Below are positions 18,486 through 26,827 of a DNA stretch of 64,000 bases, piece after piece. The stretch's first letter is position 1. Each line of letters begins with the position of its first letter. The DNA is from Fluviibacter sp039805865 (GTDB taxonomy: Bacteria; Pseudomonadota; Gammaproteobacteria; Burkholderiales; Rhodocyclaceae): the NCBI GenBank assembly GCA_039805865.1, contig JBDLTI010000002.1, positions 1 through 64,000 of the forward strand, read 5' to 3'. The position numbers were made by a program, and so were the translations under genes. The notes under the pieces are model-generated. The model saw only the letters and a program-made list of their open reading frames with translations. It did no database searches and had not been told where the DNA came from.

Positions 18486-18503
18486 TGATGCCTGATACGA
18501 TGC

Positions 18504-19775
18504 TTATGCCTTGTTGAGAGCCTGATCCAGATCGGCAATCAGGTCATCGATATGCTCGATGCCGATAGATAGACGGATCATGTCTTCGGATACGCCGGCT
18601 TTGGTGAGTTCTGCTGGCGATAGCTGACGGTGGGTGGTCGATGCCGGGTGACAGGCCAGTGTTTTGCAATCGCCAATGTTGACCAGACGCGTCACCAGCT
18701 GCAGGGCATCCTGGAACTTGCCGCCGCCCGCTAAACCACCTTTAACACCAAAGTTAAGAATGCCCGAGGCGCGCCCACCCATGTATTTCTGAACCAACGC
18801 ATGGTCCTTATGATCAGGTAGCCCGGCATAGTTAACCCAGCTAACTTTCGGATGGGTCTTGAGGAAGCTCGCAATCTTCAGCGCATTGTTGCAGATGCGA
18901 TCCATACGCAGCGCCAGTGTCTCGATACCCTGCAAAATCAGGAATGCATTAAATGGCGAAATGGCAGCACCCATATTGCGGAGCGGGACGACGCGTGCGC
19001 GGCCAATATAAGCGGCAGGTCCAAGCGCTTCGGTGTAAACCACACCATGGTAAGACACGTCTGGTTCGTTGAGGCGTTTGAATTTGGTCTTGTGCTCAGC
19101 CCAAGGGAATTTGCCGCTATCAACAATAATGCCGCCAATAGAATTGCCATGGCCACCCAGGTACTTTGTCAGCGCGTGGACGACAATGTCGGCACCATGC
19201 TCAAAGGGGCGGCAGAGGTAAGGCGATGGCACGGTGTTGTCAACAATGAGCGGCACACCATGTTTGTGAGCGATTTTGGCCAGCACTTCAAAATCAGTGA
19301 CATTGCCCAGAGGATTGCCAACCGATTCGCAAAACACGGCTTTGGTTTTGGCATCAATCAGCTTTTCGAAACTCTCCGGATCGCTGTAATCAGCAAAACG
19401 GACCTCAATGCCATATTGCGGTAGCGTATGTGCGAACAGGTTGTAGGTGCCGCCATACAAGGTGCTGGACGTTACAATGTTGTCACCGGCTTCGGCAATC
19501 GTCTGAATGGCGTAAGTGATGGCTGACATGCCTGAAGCGACGGCCAGTGCTGCGATACCGCCTTCCATAGCCGCTACACGCTTTTCCAGGACATCTTGCG
19601 TCGGATTCATGATGCGGGTGTAGATATTGCCCGGCACCTTGAGGTCAAATAGATCAGCACCATGCTGGGTGCTATCAAATGCGTAAGATGTCGTCTGGTA
19701 AATCGGTACGGCAACGGCCTTGGTGGTTGGATCAATGTCGTACCCGGCGTGCACGGCCATGGTTTCAATCTTCAT
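18504..19775 (-). CDS. metY: O-acetylhomoserine aminocarboxypropyltransferase (sulfhydrylase)
   Basis: A PLP enzyme that makes homocysteine (or methionine) from O-acetylhomoserine and sulfide or methanethiol. The 423-residue length is that of MetY rather than the shorter MetB/MetC. The Cys/Met metabolism signature and PLP lysine are in VHALTKYLGGHGNSIGG. The start MKIETMAVHAGYDIDPTTKAV matches the family. GAGGAGACATCGA precedes the ATG. It lies 15 bp after mnmC on the same strand, so co-transcription is possible. Confidence 0.95.
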   Translation of the reverse strand: MKIETMAVHAGYDIDPTTKAVAVPIYQTTSYAFDSTQHGADLFDLKVPGNIYTRIMNPTQDVLEKRVAAMEGGIAALAVASGMSAITYAIQTIAEAGDNIVTSSTLYGGTYNLFAHTLPQYGIEVRFADYSDPESFEKLIDAKTKAVFCESVGNPLGNVTDFEVLAKIAHKHGVPLIVDNTVPSPYLCRPFEHGADIVVHALTKYLGGHGNSIGGIIVDSGKFPWAEHKTKFKRLNEPDVSYHGVVYTEALGPAAYIGRARVVPLRNMGAAISPFNAFLILQGIETLALRMDRICNNALKIASFLKTHPKVSWVNYAGLPDHKDHALVQKYMGGRASGILNFGVKGGLAGGGKFQDALQLVTRLVNIGDCKTLACHPASTTHRQLSPAELTKAGVSEDMIRLSIGIEHIDDLIADLDQALNKA

Positions 19776-19790
19776 TCGATGTCTCCTCGG

Positions 19791-21698
19791 TTAAAGTTTT
19801 TTATGAGCATACCGCATTGGATCAATTGCGCGAACCAGATCTTTTGAAACGGGCAGGGGTTCACCAGAAATCTGGCAGGCCAGAAGGTCGGCGCACAGCG
19901 TGGCGAGCAAAATTCCCCGGGCGCCATAGCCCGAGTTGATAAAAAGCCCCGGTACGCGAGCACGTGCAACCCGAGATAAGCTGGCATCAGTTTGTGGGGT
20001 GGAGCCGGGTAGGGCGCCTACCAGTGGCAAACGGTCTGGAACCAGGGGTCTTAAACCCACCTTGCCAGCCAGCGTGTCAGGGTCGACACTCGCTAACTCA
20101 TTTGGACACTGCACCATGCCAGCCACAACAGACAGGTTTTCTGCGTGCTCTTCGGGTCGAATCTCAAGATCCGTATCATCCACAATAAAACTGGCACCGC
20201 TTGTGCTCTTCCCATGAATCGCTGGTGTCCAGTAGCCGTTACGGCAAATCACGACTTCAGGTGCCCGTAGGGGCGGCGCAGTAAATACGGTTGTTTGTCC
20301 GCGTGCCGGTCGAATCGCTACCGCATCGCTGAATGGTGCGCTGAGTCGGGGCGCATCAGTCGCGTTAGCCAGCACGACGATATCGCCCTGGGCGATGACG
20401 CCACCATGCTCATCCTGGGCAGCCCAGCCCTCTTCGTTATGATTCAGCGATACAACTGGTTTATGGGTGATTAAAGTCGTTCCGGAAACCTCAAGCAGCT
20501 TCTTGCAATAGTCCGACGGGTTAACCCACCCAGCGGTAGGAAACCACCAGCCGCCTGCGCTGACGTTTAACCCGGCATACCTGCTGGCCTGTTGCTGGTT
20601 AACCCATGAAACAAAATCATCGGGCGCGGTATGTCCGGCCAAAGCTTTTTGCATCAATCCAGCTTGATCGGCATCACGCGCCAGATGTAACACGCCACAG
20701 GCGTCCCATTCTACGGGGCACCCCTTCTCGGCGAGTTGAATCAGTCGTTCTAGGGTAGAAAGAAAGCCAGCGCGTATTAATCGTGACAGAACGTTATCAT
20801 CGACCGAGGGTAGGGGCCTAAGCACGCCTGCTTTATTGCCAGAGGCGCCGCTCGCCATAGTTTCTGACTCAATGAGGGTGCAACGCCAACCCTTGCTGCT
20901 GAGGCGCTCTGCTGTAGCAGTACCAGCCAGGCCGGCGCCGATAATCAAGGCATGTCCGGGCGTGGTATGCGGGTAAGTGTGGGGGCGTCGTGCGCGGCAA
21001 CGCCCGGTGAGCATGACACGCTTTTGTGCAAACCCTGGGGCTAACGTGAGCTCAAAACCACTGTTGCTTAGTCGACGTCGAACCGCACCATTAACGCTCC
21101 AGGTTGCCAGCGTGGTGCCCTCGCCAGAAAGGCGTTCTAGGGCCTGGCAAACGCGATCTGACCAGATGTCAGGATTTTTAGCAGGGGAAAAGCCATCCAG
21201 ATAGATGGCATCAGCTCTAGCTGCTAATTGGGGTAGTGCCTTTTCAGCGTCACCCAGTATCAGCGTCAGCACTACGCGGCCATCTTCGAATTCCAGGCGA
21301 TGGGTGCCTTCAACCAGGGTGGGCCATTTGGCCACCAATGCGCTTATGGTTCCCGGTTCAAGCTCGGCGATGTAGGGTTCAAGCAAGCGTTGTAAGTCGG
21401 CCTGCAAGAGCGGGTGTTTTTCAACGGAAACAAAGTGCAGGCGTCGGCAACGGTCCGCATCGTTTTGTGAAAGCCAGGTCGACCAGGTGGTTAAAAAATT
21501 AAGCCCGAGACCAAAGCCGGTTTCAATAATGACGAAACTCTCATGGCCTGCCCAACGCTCAGGGAGTTGGTTACCCCCTAAAAAAACATGTCGGGCTTGC
21601 GCAATAGCACCAGCCCGGCTGTGATACACATCGTCGTACACCGGCGCGTACGGCGTACCGTCATCAGTTGCTGACAGTGTCGCCGGTGTGATGGTCAT
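19791..21698 (-). CDS. mnmC: Bifunctional tRNA 5-methylaminomethyl-2-thiouridine biosynthesis protein MnmC
   Basis: Completes the mnm5s2U modification at tRNA position 34. The 635-residue protein has an N-terminal methyltransferase domain (MnmC2, about residues 1-235), seen in VIIETGFGLGLNFLTTW and YLDGFSPAKNPDIW. The C-terminal FAD oxidase domain (MnmC1) begins with ALIIGAGLAGTATAERL. AYAPVYDDVYHS-type residues near the start are typical. The ATG lies only 2 bp after the lysS stop, so the gene is likely translated from the prfB-lysS-mnmC transcript. Confidence 0.95.
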   Translation of the reverse strand: MTITPATLSATDDGTPYAPVYDDVYHSRAGAIAQARHVFLGGNQLPERWAGHESFVIIETGFGLGLNFLTTWSTWLSQNDADRCRRLHFVSVEKHPLLQADLQRLLEPYIAELEPGTISALVAKWPTLVEGTHRLEFEDGRVVLTLILGDAEKALPQLAARADAIYLDGFSPAKNPDIWSDRVCQALERLSGEGTTLATWSVNGAVRRRLSNSGFELTLAPGFAQKRVMLTGRCRARRPHTYPHTTPGHALIIGAGLAGTATAERLSSKGWRCTLIESETMASGASGNKAGVLRPLPSVDDNVLSRLIRAGFLSTLERLIQLAEKGCPVEWDACGVLHLARDADQAGLMQKALAGHTAPDDFVSWVNQQQASRYAGLNVSAGGWWFPTAGWVNPSDYCKKLLEVSGTTLITHKPVVSLNHNEEGWAAQDEHGGVIAQGDIVVLANATDAPRLSAPFSDAVAIRPARGQTTVFTAPPLRAPEVVICRNGYWTPAIHGKSTSGASFIVDDTDLEIRPEEHAENLSVVAGMVQCPNELASVDPDTLAGKVGLRPLVPDRLPLVGALPGSTPQTDASLSRVARARVPGLFINSGYGARGILLATLCADLLACQISGEPLPVSKDLVRAIDPMRYAHKKL

Positions 21699-21700
21699 GT

Positions 21701-23215
21701 TTAGTCGGCGGCGCGCATCTGCGGGAACAGGATTACGTCTCGGATGGCAGGGGAGTCGGTGACCAGCATGATCAGTCGATCAATGCCAATGCCACAGCCA
21801 CCGGTTGGCGGCAGACCGAATTCCAATGCGTGGATGTAATCGGCATCGTAGTACATGGCTTCTTCATCGCCGGCTTCTTTAGCAGCGACTTGTGCCAGGA
21901 AGCGTTCAGCCTGGTCTTCCGGGTCATTGAGCTCAGAGAAACCATTGGCAATTTCACGGCCGACAATAAACAACTCGAAGCGCTCGGCGATCTCTGGGTT
22001 CTTATCGCTACGACGTGCCAGTGGCGACACTTCGGCCGGGTAATCGACAATGAACGTAGGTTCCCACAGTTGGGCTTCAGCCGTTTCTTCAAAGAACATC
22101 AATTGCAGGCCACCCAGACCAATAATCTTAGGTAGATCTACCTTACGCTTGATCAGCTCTTCACGCAGCCAGGCTTCGTCATTGAGCTGGGCTTCAGTGT
22201 ACTGCGGGCAGTGCTTCATCACGGCCTGCACAATGGTCAGACGGTGGAAGGGCTTGGAGAGATCCAGCTCACGACCCTGGTAGGTAAACACTTCTTTGCC
22301 CAACGCTTCACGAGCGGCGTGACGGATCACGCCTTCCGTAAAGTTCATCATGCTCTTGTAATCTGCGTACGCCTCGTAGAATTCCATCATCGTGAATTCG
22401 GGGTTGTGACGCGGGCTCAGGCCTTCATTGCGGAAGTTGCGGTTGATTTCGAACACCTTCTCGAAACCGCCAACCACCAGACGCTTCAGATACAGCTCTG
22501 GCGCAATACGCAGATAAAGCGGCATATCCAGCGCATTGTGGTGTGTGTTGAAAGGCTTGGCCGATGCGCCACCCGGAATCGGGTGCATCATCGGAGTTTC
22601 TACTTCCATAAAACCATCGTGCACCATGTAGGCACGGATCGACTGCACCAGTTTGCTACGGGCCACAAAGGTAGCGCGTGATTCCTGGTTCATGATCAGA
22701 TCCAGGTAGCGCTGACGATAACGTTGTTCGATATCGGTCAGGCCATGGAACTTTTCTGGCAGTGGGCGCAGGCATTTGCTCAGCAGACGAATAGTTTCAA
22801 CCTTGACGGTCAATTCGTCGGTCTTCGTTTTGAACAAGGTGCCGGTGCAACCCACCAGATCACCCAGGTCCCATTTCTTAAATGCATCGTAAACCTCTTC
22901 GCCCACTTTGTCGCGAGTGACGTGCAGCTGGATGCGACCCGATACATCCTGAATGGTCAGGAATGAGGCCTTACCCATCACGCGCTTAAGCATAATACGA
23001 CCAGCCACACTCACCGAGATCGGCATGGCTTCGAGGTCTTCCGGCGTTTTCGTGTCAAAATGCTCGACCAGTTTAGCCGTCAGATTGTCACGCTGAAAAT
23101 CATTCGGGTAAGCGGTACCCGTTTCACGCCAGGCGCGCAGCTTCTCACGGCGCTCTGTCACCAGCTGGTTCTCGTCGTGTACTGCGGCGATGGTGCCGTT
23201 GTTCTGCTCGGTCAT
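21701..23215 (-). CDS. lysS: Lysyl-tRNA synthetase (class II)
   Basis: Charges tRNA-Lys. The 504-residue class II enzyme has an N-terminal OB-fold anticodon-binding domain. Motif 2 is in FRNEGLSPRHNPEFTMMEFY and motif 3 in GCGIGIDRLIMLVTDSPAI. The ATG at 23215 (MTEQNNGT) has AAAGGA upstream on the minus strand; the frame extends seven codons further without support. It lies 27 bp after prfB, an arrangement also found in other proteobacteria. Confidence 0.97.
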   Translation of the reverse strand: MTEQNNGTIAAVHDENQLVTERREKLRAWRETGTAYPNDFQRDNLTAKLVEHFDTKTPEDLEAMPISVSVAGRIMLKRVMGKASFLTIQDVSGRIQLHVTRDKVGEEVYDAFKKWDLGDLVGCTGTLFKTKTDELTVKVETIRLLSKCLRPLPEKFHGLTDIEQRYRQRYLDLIMNQESRATFVARSKLVQSIRAYMVHDGFMEVETPMMHPIPGGASAKPFNTHHNALDMPLYLRIAPELYLKRLVVGGFEKVFEINRNFRNEGLSPRHNPEFTMMEFYEAYADYKSMMNFTEGVIRHAAREALGKEVFTYQGRELDLSKPFHRLTIVQAVMKHCPQYTEAQLNDEAWLREELIKRKVDLPKIIGLGGLQLMFFEETAEAQLWEPTFIVDYPAEVSPLARRSDKNPEIAERFELFIVGREIANGFSELNDPEDQAERFLAQVAAKEAGDEEAMYYDADYIHALEFGLPPTGGCGIGIDRLIMLVTDSPAIRDVILFPQMRAAD

Positions 23216-23242
23216 GATGATCGTTCCTTTGTTCAAACCGGG

Positions 23243-24347
23243 TTAGACGCCTTGTTTCAGGCTTTCTTCGATAAATTGGTCCAGGTCGCCATCTAGCACG
23301 CCCTGTGTGTTGCCGACTTCTACATTGGTCCGCAAATCCTTAATCCGCGATTGATCCAGCACATAAGAGCGGATCTGGTGGCCCCAGCCGATATCGGACT
23401 TGGCGTCTTCCAGCTTCTGCTGTTCTGCCTGGCGCTTGCGCAGTTCGAACTCGTAAAGGCGGGCGCGCAACATCTTCCAGGCTTCGTCACGGTTGCGATG
23501 CTGCGAGCGGTCATTCTGACACTGCACCACAATATTGGTGGGGATGTGCGTCAGACGTACGGCCGAATCGGTTTTATTAATGTGCTGGCCACCCGCGCCT
23601 GAGGCACGGTAGGTATCGGTACGCACATCGGCCGGGTTGATATCGATTTCTATCGAATCATCCACTTCCGGGTACACGAATACGCTACAGAACGAGGTGT
23701 GACGGCGGGCGTTCGAGTCAAACGGTGACTTTCGTACCAGGCGGTGTACGCCGGTTTCGGTACGCAGCATGCCGTAGCAGTAATCACCGGTATAGCGGAT
23801 CGTGGCGGACTTGATGCCGGCGACATCGCCTTCGGATTCTTCAAGTACCTCTACGGTGAAACCTTTCCGCTCGCCGTAGCGGATATACATACGCAGCAGC
23901 ATTGAGGCCCAATCCTGGGCTTCCGTACCACCGGCACCCGACTGAATTTCAATAAAGCAGGGGTTCGGATCGAGTGGGTTGTTAAACATACGGCGGAATT
24001 CCATGGCCGCCACCTGTTTTTCAACGCTGTCGATATCGGCGCTTACCGCATTGAGCGTCTCGTCATCGTTCTCTTCACGGGCCATCTCGAAGAGGTCGCC
24101 GGTGTCATTAAGACTCTGCTCGATACTGTTGAGGGTGAGCACCACACTTTCAAGACTTTTTAGTTCACGACCCAGCTCCTGGGCACGCTTTGCTTCATTC
24201 CAGATCGTCGGATCTTCAAGGATCTGGGAAACTTCAGTTAGACGCGCTGCCTTGGCATCGTAGTCAAAGATACCTCCGGAGACCGGTGGCCCGGGTGGCC
24301 AGATCTTCAAGGTGGTTGGCAAGGCTATTGAGCTGTTCGGCTTCCAT
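23243..24347 (-). CDS. prfB: Peptide chain release factor 2, with programmed +1 frameshift
   Basis: RF2 terminates translation at UGA and UAA. The gene starts at the ATG at 24347 (MEAEQLNSLANHLED) and meets an in-frame TGA at 24264-24266 after 27 codons. The site reads CTT TGA C, with the internal Shine-Dalgarno GGAGG just upstream. Reading then continues in the +1 frame as LDYDAKAARLTEV to the stop at 23243. The anticodon-mimic tripeptide SPF is in RKSPFDSNARRH and the catalytic GGQ in GAGGQHINKTDSAVR. This is the well-known RF2 autoregulatory frameshift, not a mutation. Confidence 0.97.
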
Positions 24348-24403
24348 GATGCGGCTTCTTTAAAAGGGGACAGAAACTTAGTCCGATATTATAGCCGTCC
24401 CCC

Positions 24404-24432
24404 TTGTGTTCGGGGTTGGCTTTGTGTATAGT
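24404..24432 (+). promoter_or_regulatory. Promoter of the tRNA-Arg gene
   Basis: TTGTGT (24404-24409), a 17-bp spacer and TATAGT (24427-24432) match a sigma-70 promoter. Transcription would start about 6 bp before the mature tRNA. Confidence 0.7.
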
Positions 24433-24444
24433 TTCGGTCTCGAC

Positions 24445-24521
24445 GCGCTCGTAGCTCATCTGGATAGAGTACTTGGCTACGAACCAAGGGGTAGGGAGTT
24501 CGAATCTCTCCGAGCGCGCCA
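24445..24521 (+). tRNA. tRNA-Arg (anticodon ACG)
   Basis: A 77-nt cloverleaf: the acceptor arm GCGCTCG (24445-24451) pairs with CGAGCGC (24511-24517). The anticodon stem CTTGG/CCAAG encloses the loop CTACGAA (anticodon ACG). The T-arm carries GTTCGAATC, and CCA is encoded at 24519-24521. The 3' end faces the mobile element and probably forms its left attachment site. Confidence 0.95.
24498..24521. other. Probable attL core at the tRNA-Arg 3' end
   Basis: The tRNA 3' end lies 40 bp from an integrase gene that begins a run of mobile-element genes. Tyrosine integrases commonly recombine in the T-arm and acceptor end of a tRNA gene, leaving it intact. No second copy of this segment occurs in the window, so the exact core cannot be set. 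Confidence 0.5.
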
Positions 24522-24527
24522 GAATAC

Positions 24528-24559
24528 AAGGCCTCCAGCGATGGGGGCCTTTTCTTTTG
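24528..24559 (+). terminator. Rho-independent terminator of tRNA-Arg
   Basis: AAGGCCTCC (24528-24536) pairs with GGGGGCCTT (24543-24551) around AGCGAT, then TTCTTTT follows. It lies inside the element end, between the tRNA and the integrase stop. Confidence 0.85.
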
Positions 24560-24561
24560 TC

Positions 24562-25677
24562 TCACAGATTCACCTCTGTCTCACAAATTGAAGAATCGAG
24601 CGGTTCTACATGCTCGGGTTTACGTCGATACACGCGTCGAGTTGTTCTGCTATCAGCGTGCGAGAGTAGGGCACGTGCGTGCTCCAAAGTTTTTGCATCC
24701 GATGCACACTTCGCACGTAGGTCGTGTTGCGTGAAGTGCTCTTTTATCTTCGTTTCAGACATCACACGCTTCATGAAGTTCTGCCACATTGTTTTCCAGC
24801 CAGGCGCTTCATCGGTTTCTAGGTTTATGTAGCATTTCCCGAATTTGTTACAAAACAGATAGTTTGATTCGGCTGGTCTGGATTCCTTTGCGTTATTAAC
24901 CGCATTCTTGAGATGTTCAGACCACCCATAAATTGTTCGCTTTCCGCTGGAATCTTTGGTCTTGTTTCGCTGGATGTGAATCCCATCGCTTCGCAAGTCT
25001 GCTTCGGTGAGGCTAAGCAGGTCATACTGAGACATTCCTGTCAGAAGCTTTATTCGAATGTAGGACTGGATTGCCAGCACGCTACCTTTTTTTCTAAATG
25101 GCACAACAGATAGACATTCGATAATTTCCCAATCTTCAACATATCGGTCTCTTGGCTTGGATCCTTTAAGACGGACTTCTCCCTTAAATGGGTGGCGTGG
25201 TACATATCCCCATTCGACTGCTTTTGTATAGGCATGGCTCAAGACTTCGATTTCCCGTAGTGCTGCTACGCGGCCTCCCACGAGTCTTCCGTTTTCATTT
25301 GGTCGTTTTACACTCCGCTTATCAACGTATTGGTAGATCATCGGCGGCGTTATCTTCGATACGTTCAATTCACCAAAAACTGACCTCAGAGACGCAATCC
25401 CAATGATGTTGCTTTCTCTGGTTTTTGGTTTCTTTGTGGGAATCACCTCGGCGGCATATCTGTCGAGCAGGTCATTGATGGTCTTGACTAGAATGGTGCT
25501 CTCCATTCGATCTGCCCACTCTCGATACGCTTCTGGAAGCGTTGCTCCCAAGCGGAAAAAGGATTTCCCCTCCCATTTGGATCGATCAGTGAGTCGAGTC
25601 CTGTAGAAGTAAGCTCCATGCTTGAAAACCCATCGAGAGGGAAGGCCTTTGTTTTCTGGCCTGCGGAATCTAGCCAT
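24562..25677 (-). CDS. int: Tyrosine-type site-specific integrase
   Basis: A 371-residue integrase for insertion at the tRNA-Arg gene. The C-terminal catalytic domain shows the beta-hairpin lysine in RNKTKDSSGKR, the HxxR box in QHDLRAKCAS, the late His in LLSHADSRTTRR and the nucleophile in RRVYRRKP. The first catalytic Arg, normally in a TGxR segment, is replaced by Ser in KLLTGMSQYDLLSL. The gene reads toward the tRNA and overlaps the DUF4224 gene by 8 bp, so the two are co-expressed. Confidence 0.93.
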   Translation of the reverse strand: MARFRRPENKGLPSRWVFKHGAYFYRTRLTDRSKWEGKSFFRLGATLPEAYREWADRMESTILVKTINDLLDRYAAEVIPTKKPKTRESNIIGIASLRSVFGELNVSKITPPMIYQYVDKRSVKRPNENGRLVGGRVAALREIEVLSHAYTKAVEWGYVPRHPFKGEVRLKGSKPRDRYVEDWEIIECLSVVPFRKKGSVLAIQSYIRIKLLTGMSQYDLLSLTEADLRSDGIHIQRNKTKDSSGKRTIYGWSEHLKNAVNNAKESRPAESNYLFCNKFGKCYINLETDEAPGWKTMWQNFMKRVMSETKIKEHFTQHDLRAKCASDAKTLEHARALLSHADSRTTRRVYRRKPEHVEPLDSSICETEVNL

Positions 25678-25900
25678 CCAAGGCAGCCCAATTAGGCTCT
25701 GTTCGACGAGCTTTCCTCGGGTTTCCAGCGCTTACACCAAACACTAGTTCGATGTGTGCCTTCAGCACGGCAACAGTCCCATCAGGGCGCACGCGATGCT
25801 CAATTCCCATGAAGCGAAGCGCCTTGATCTGGGCATCCTTGCGATGACGGCCTGTCAGCGCTTCAACTTCATCTTTCGTCAGAACGATGTTTGTAGTCAC
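25670..25900 (-). CDS. DUF4224 protein, probable excisionase / recombination directionality factor
   Basis: A 76-residue protein whose first half (VLTKDEVEALTGRHRKDAQIKAL) matches the DUF4224 pattern of small phage proteins encoded next to integrases. Its stop overlaps the int start by 8 bp, giving translational coupling. A helix-turn-helix-like segment (EALTGRHRKDAQIKALRFMG) fits DNA binding. An excisionase role is inferred from size and context. Confidence 0.75.
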   Translation of the reverse strand: MTTNIVLTKDEVEALTGRHRKDAQIKALRFMGIEHRVRPDGTVAVLKAHIELVFGVSAGNPRKARRTEPNWAALDG

Positions 25901-26005
25901 ATGGTCACCTCTTTGATGCTAGGTGACGGCGAGCAAGCTAACAGTAGCTATAGATACCCATCACCATAGATGTGGGCACATTAACACCGGTAACTTAATA
26001 AAACA

Positions 26006-26016
26006 ATAGCAAAGCT
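26006..26016. promoter_or_regulatory. Fourth copy of the 11-bp repressor operator, upstream of the xis-like/int genes
   Basis: ATAGCAAAGCT (26006-26016) is identical to the middle operator in the repressor/Cro intergenic region. It lies 106 bp before the DUF4224 start, between that gene and the repressor 3' end, where it could control integrase expression. Confidence 0.5.
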
Positions 26017-26022
26017 AGTGCT

Positions 26023-26436
26023 TTATGCAGATTGTTTAGCTAACTCTTCCCGAAGAGCATCGTTGTGTTCCTTAGCCTCAACAAGTCTGCGGATTTCTTC
26101 GGCCCGTTGCTTAGGAGTAAGACCGGCAAATAGGTCGAGCAAGGCATGGTCTTGTGGGGTGAGGGTACGTGCTTGCAGGGGGATATCTTCTGTGGAATTT
26201 CGGACAGACTGAGCAAGCTGGGCAAGACGCGGGCTTATTGACTCTAGTGCGCAGCCTAAGCCCTTGGCGTATGCCAGCCCAGCGTTAAGGCTGATTGCGC
26301 GGCGACCGGTGGCGTGCTGGTAGATCATGCTGGCACCACCCGGAACCGAAAAATCCCGAGCAAACTTAGCCCAGTTCAAGTCCTTGATCAGGGCATTGAG
26401 ATTGGCTGCTTCCTGTTGGCGTGTCTGGTCATCCAT
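26023..26436 (-). CDS. Phage-type transcriptional repressor (XRE-like)
   Basis: A 137-residue protein with an N-terminal DNA-binding region typical of phage-like repressors (FARDFSVPGGASMIYQHATGRRAISLNAGLAYAKGLG, given here only as a landmark at about residues 24-60). That segment has the helix-turn-helix layout in which 'GGASMIYQHATGRR' would be the recognition part. The C-terminal half is helical and charged and lacks an S24 peptidase domain, so it should not be inactivated by LexA-like self-cleavage. It is divergent from a Cro/YdaS-like gene across three operator repeats, the layout of a phage-type switch. Confidence 0.75.
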   Translation of the reverse strand: MDDQTRQQEAANLNALIKDLNWAKFARDFSVPGGASMIYQHATGRRAISLNAGLAYAKGLGCALESISPRLAQLAQSVRNSTEDIPLQARTLTPQDHALLDLFAGLTPKQRAEEIRRLVEAKEHNDALREELAKQSA

Positions 26437-26463
26437 AGCGGCCTATCCTACACCAGAAAATAG

Positions 26464-26520
26464 AGCATTGCTATATTTCTTAAGAATAGCAAAGCTTTGC
26501 AACAAATAAATAGCTATGCT
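26464..26520. promoter_or_regulatory. Three evenly spaced operator repeats between repressor and Cro-like gene
   Basis: Three copies of ATAGCNANGCT: 26464-26474 on the minus strand (ATAGCAATGCT), 26486-26496 (ATAGCAAAGCT) and 26510-26520 (ATAGCTATGCT). The centres are 22 and 24 bp apart, about two helical turns. Each is an imperfect palindrome. The arrangement resembles a three-site lambda-type right operator. Confidence 0.65.
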
Positions 26521-26533
26521 AGAGTTTGCCGCC

Positions 26534-26827
26534 ATGGAAACCCATGTCAAAGCTTCGGTTAAAAAGGCCTGCAAAGCCGTGGGTGGACAACGTGCTATGG
26601 CAAGCGCTCTTGGAATCGGTGCACCCCAGGTCAATCAGTGGGTGACCGGCAGAAGGGGGGTCCCGGCCAAATATTGCCAATCCATCGTTGATCTGACGGA
26701 AGGGTTAGTCACCGTCCAGGAATTACGTCCGGCTGACTGGCATCTCATCTGGCCAGAGCCCAAAAGCACGGAAATCGAAGCAATTCACAGCAATCATTAC
26801 GACCCCAATGAAGGGAACAAGCCATGA
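26534..26827 (+). CDS. Cro/YdaS-like DNA-binding protein
   Basis: A 97-residue protein of the Cro/YdaS type. The helix-turn-helix is AVGGQRAMASALGIGAPQVNQWVTGRR, seen as GGQRAMASALGIGAPQV plus NQWVTGRRGVP. VPAKYCQSIVDLTEG follows, as in YdaS-like proteins. The ATG at 26534 (METHVKAS) is preferred because the upstream ATG at 26516 lies inside an operator repeat. It is divergent from the repressor and overlaps parA by ATGA, so it probably opens the par/ssb transcript. Confidence 0.8.
   Translation: METHVKASVKKACKAVGGQRAMASALGIGAPQVNQWVTGRRGVPAKYCQSIVDLTEGLVTVQELRPADWHLIWPEPKSTEIEAIHSNHYDPNEGNKP

Noticed and set aside
23243..24322. Release factor 2 starting at the ATG at 24322 in a single frame
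   Set aside because: Its first residues are the wrong frame of the true N-terminus; the frameshift site explains both frames and gives a normal RF2 from 24347.
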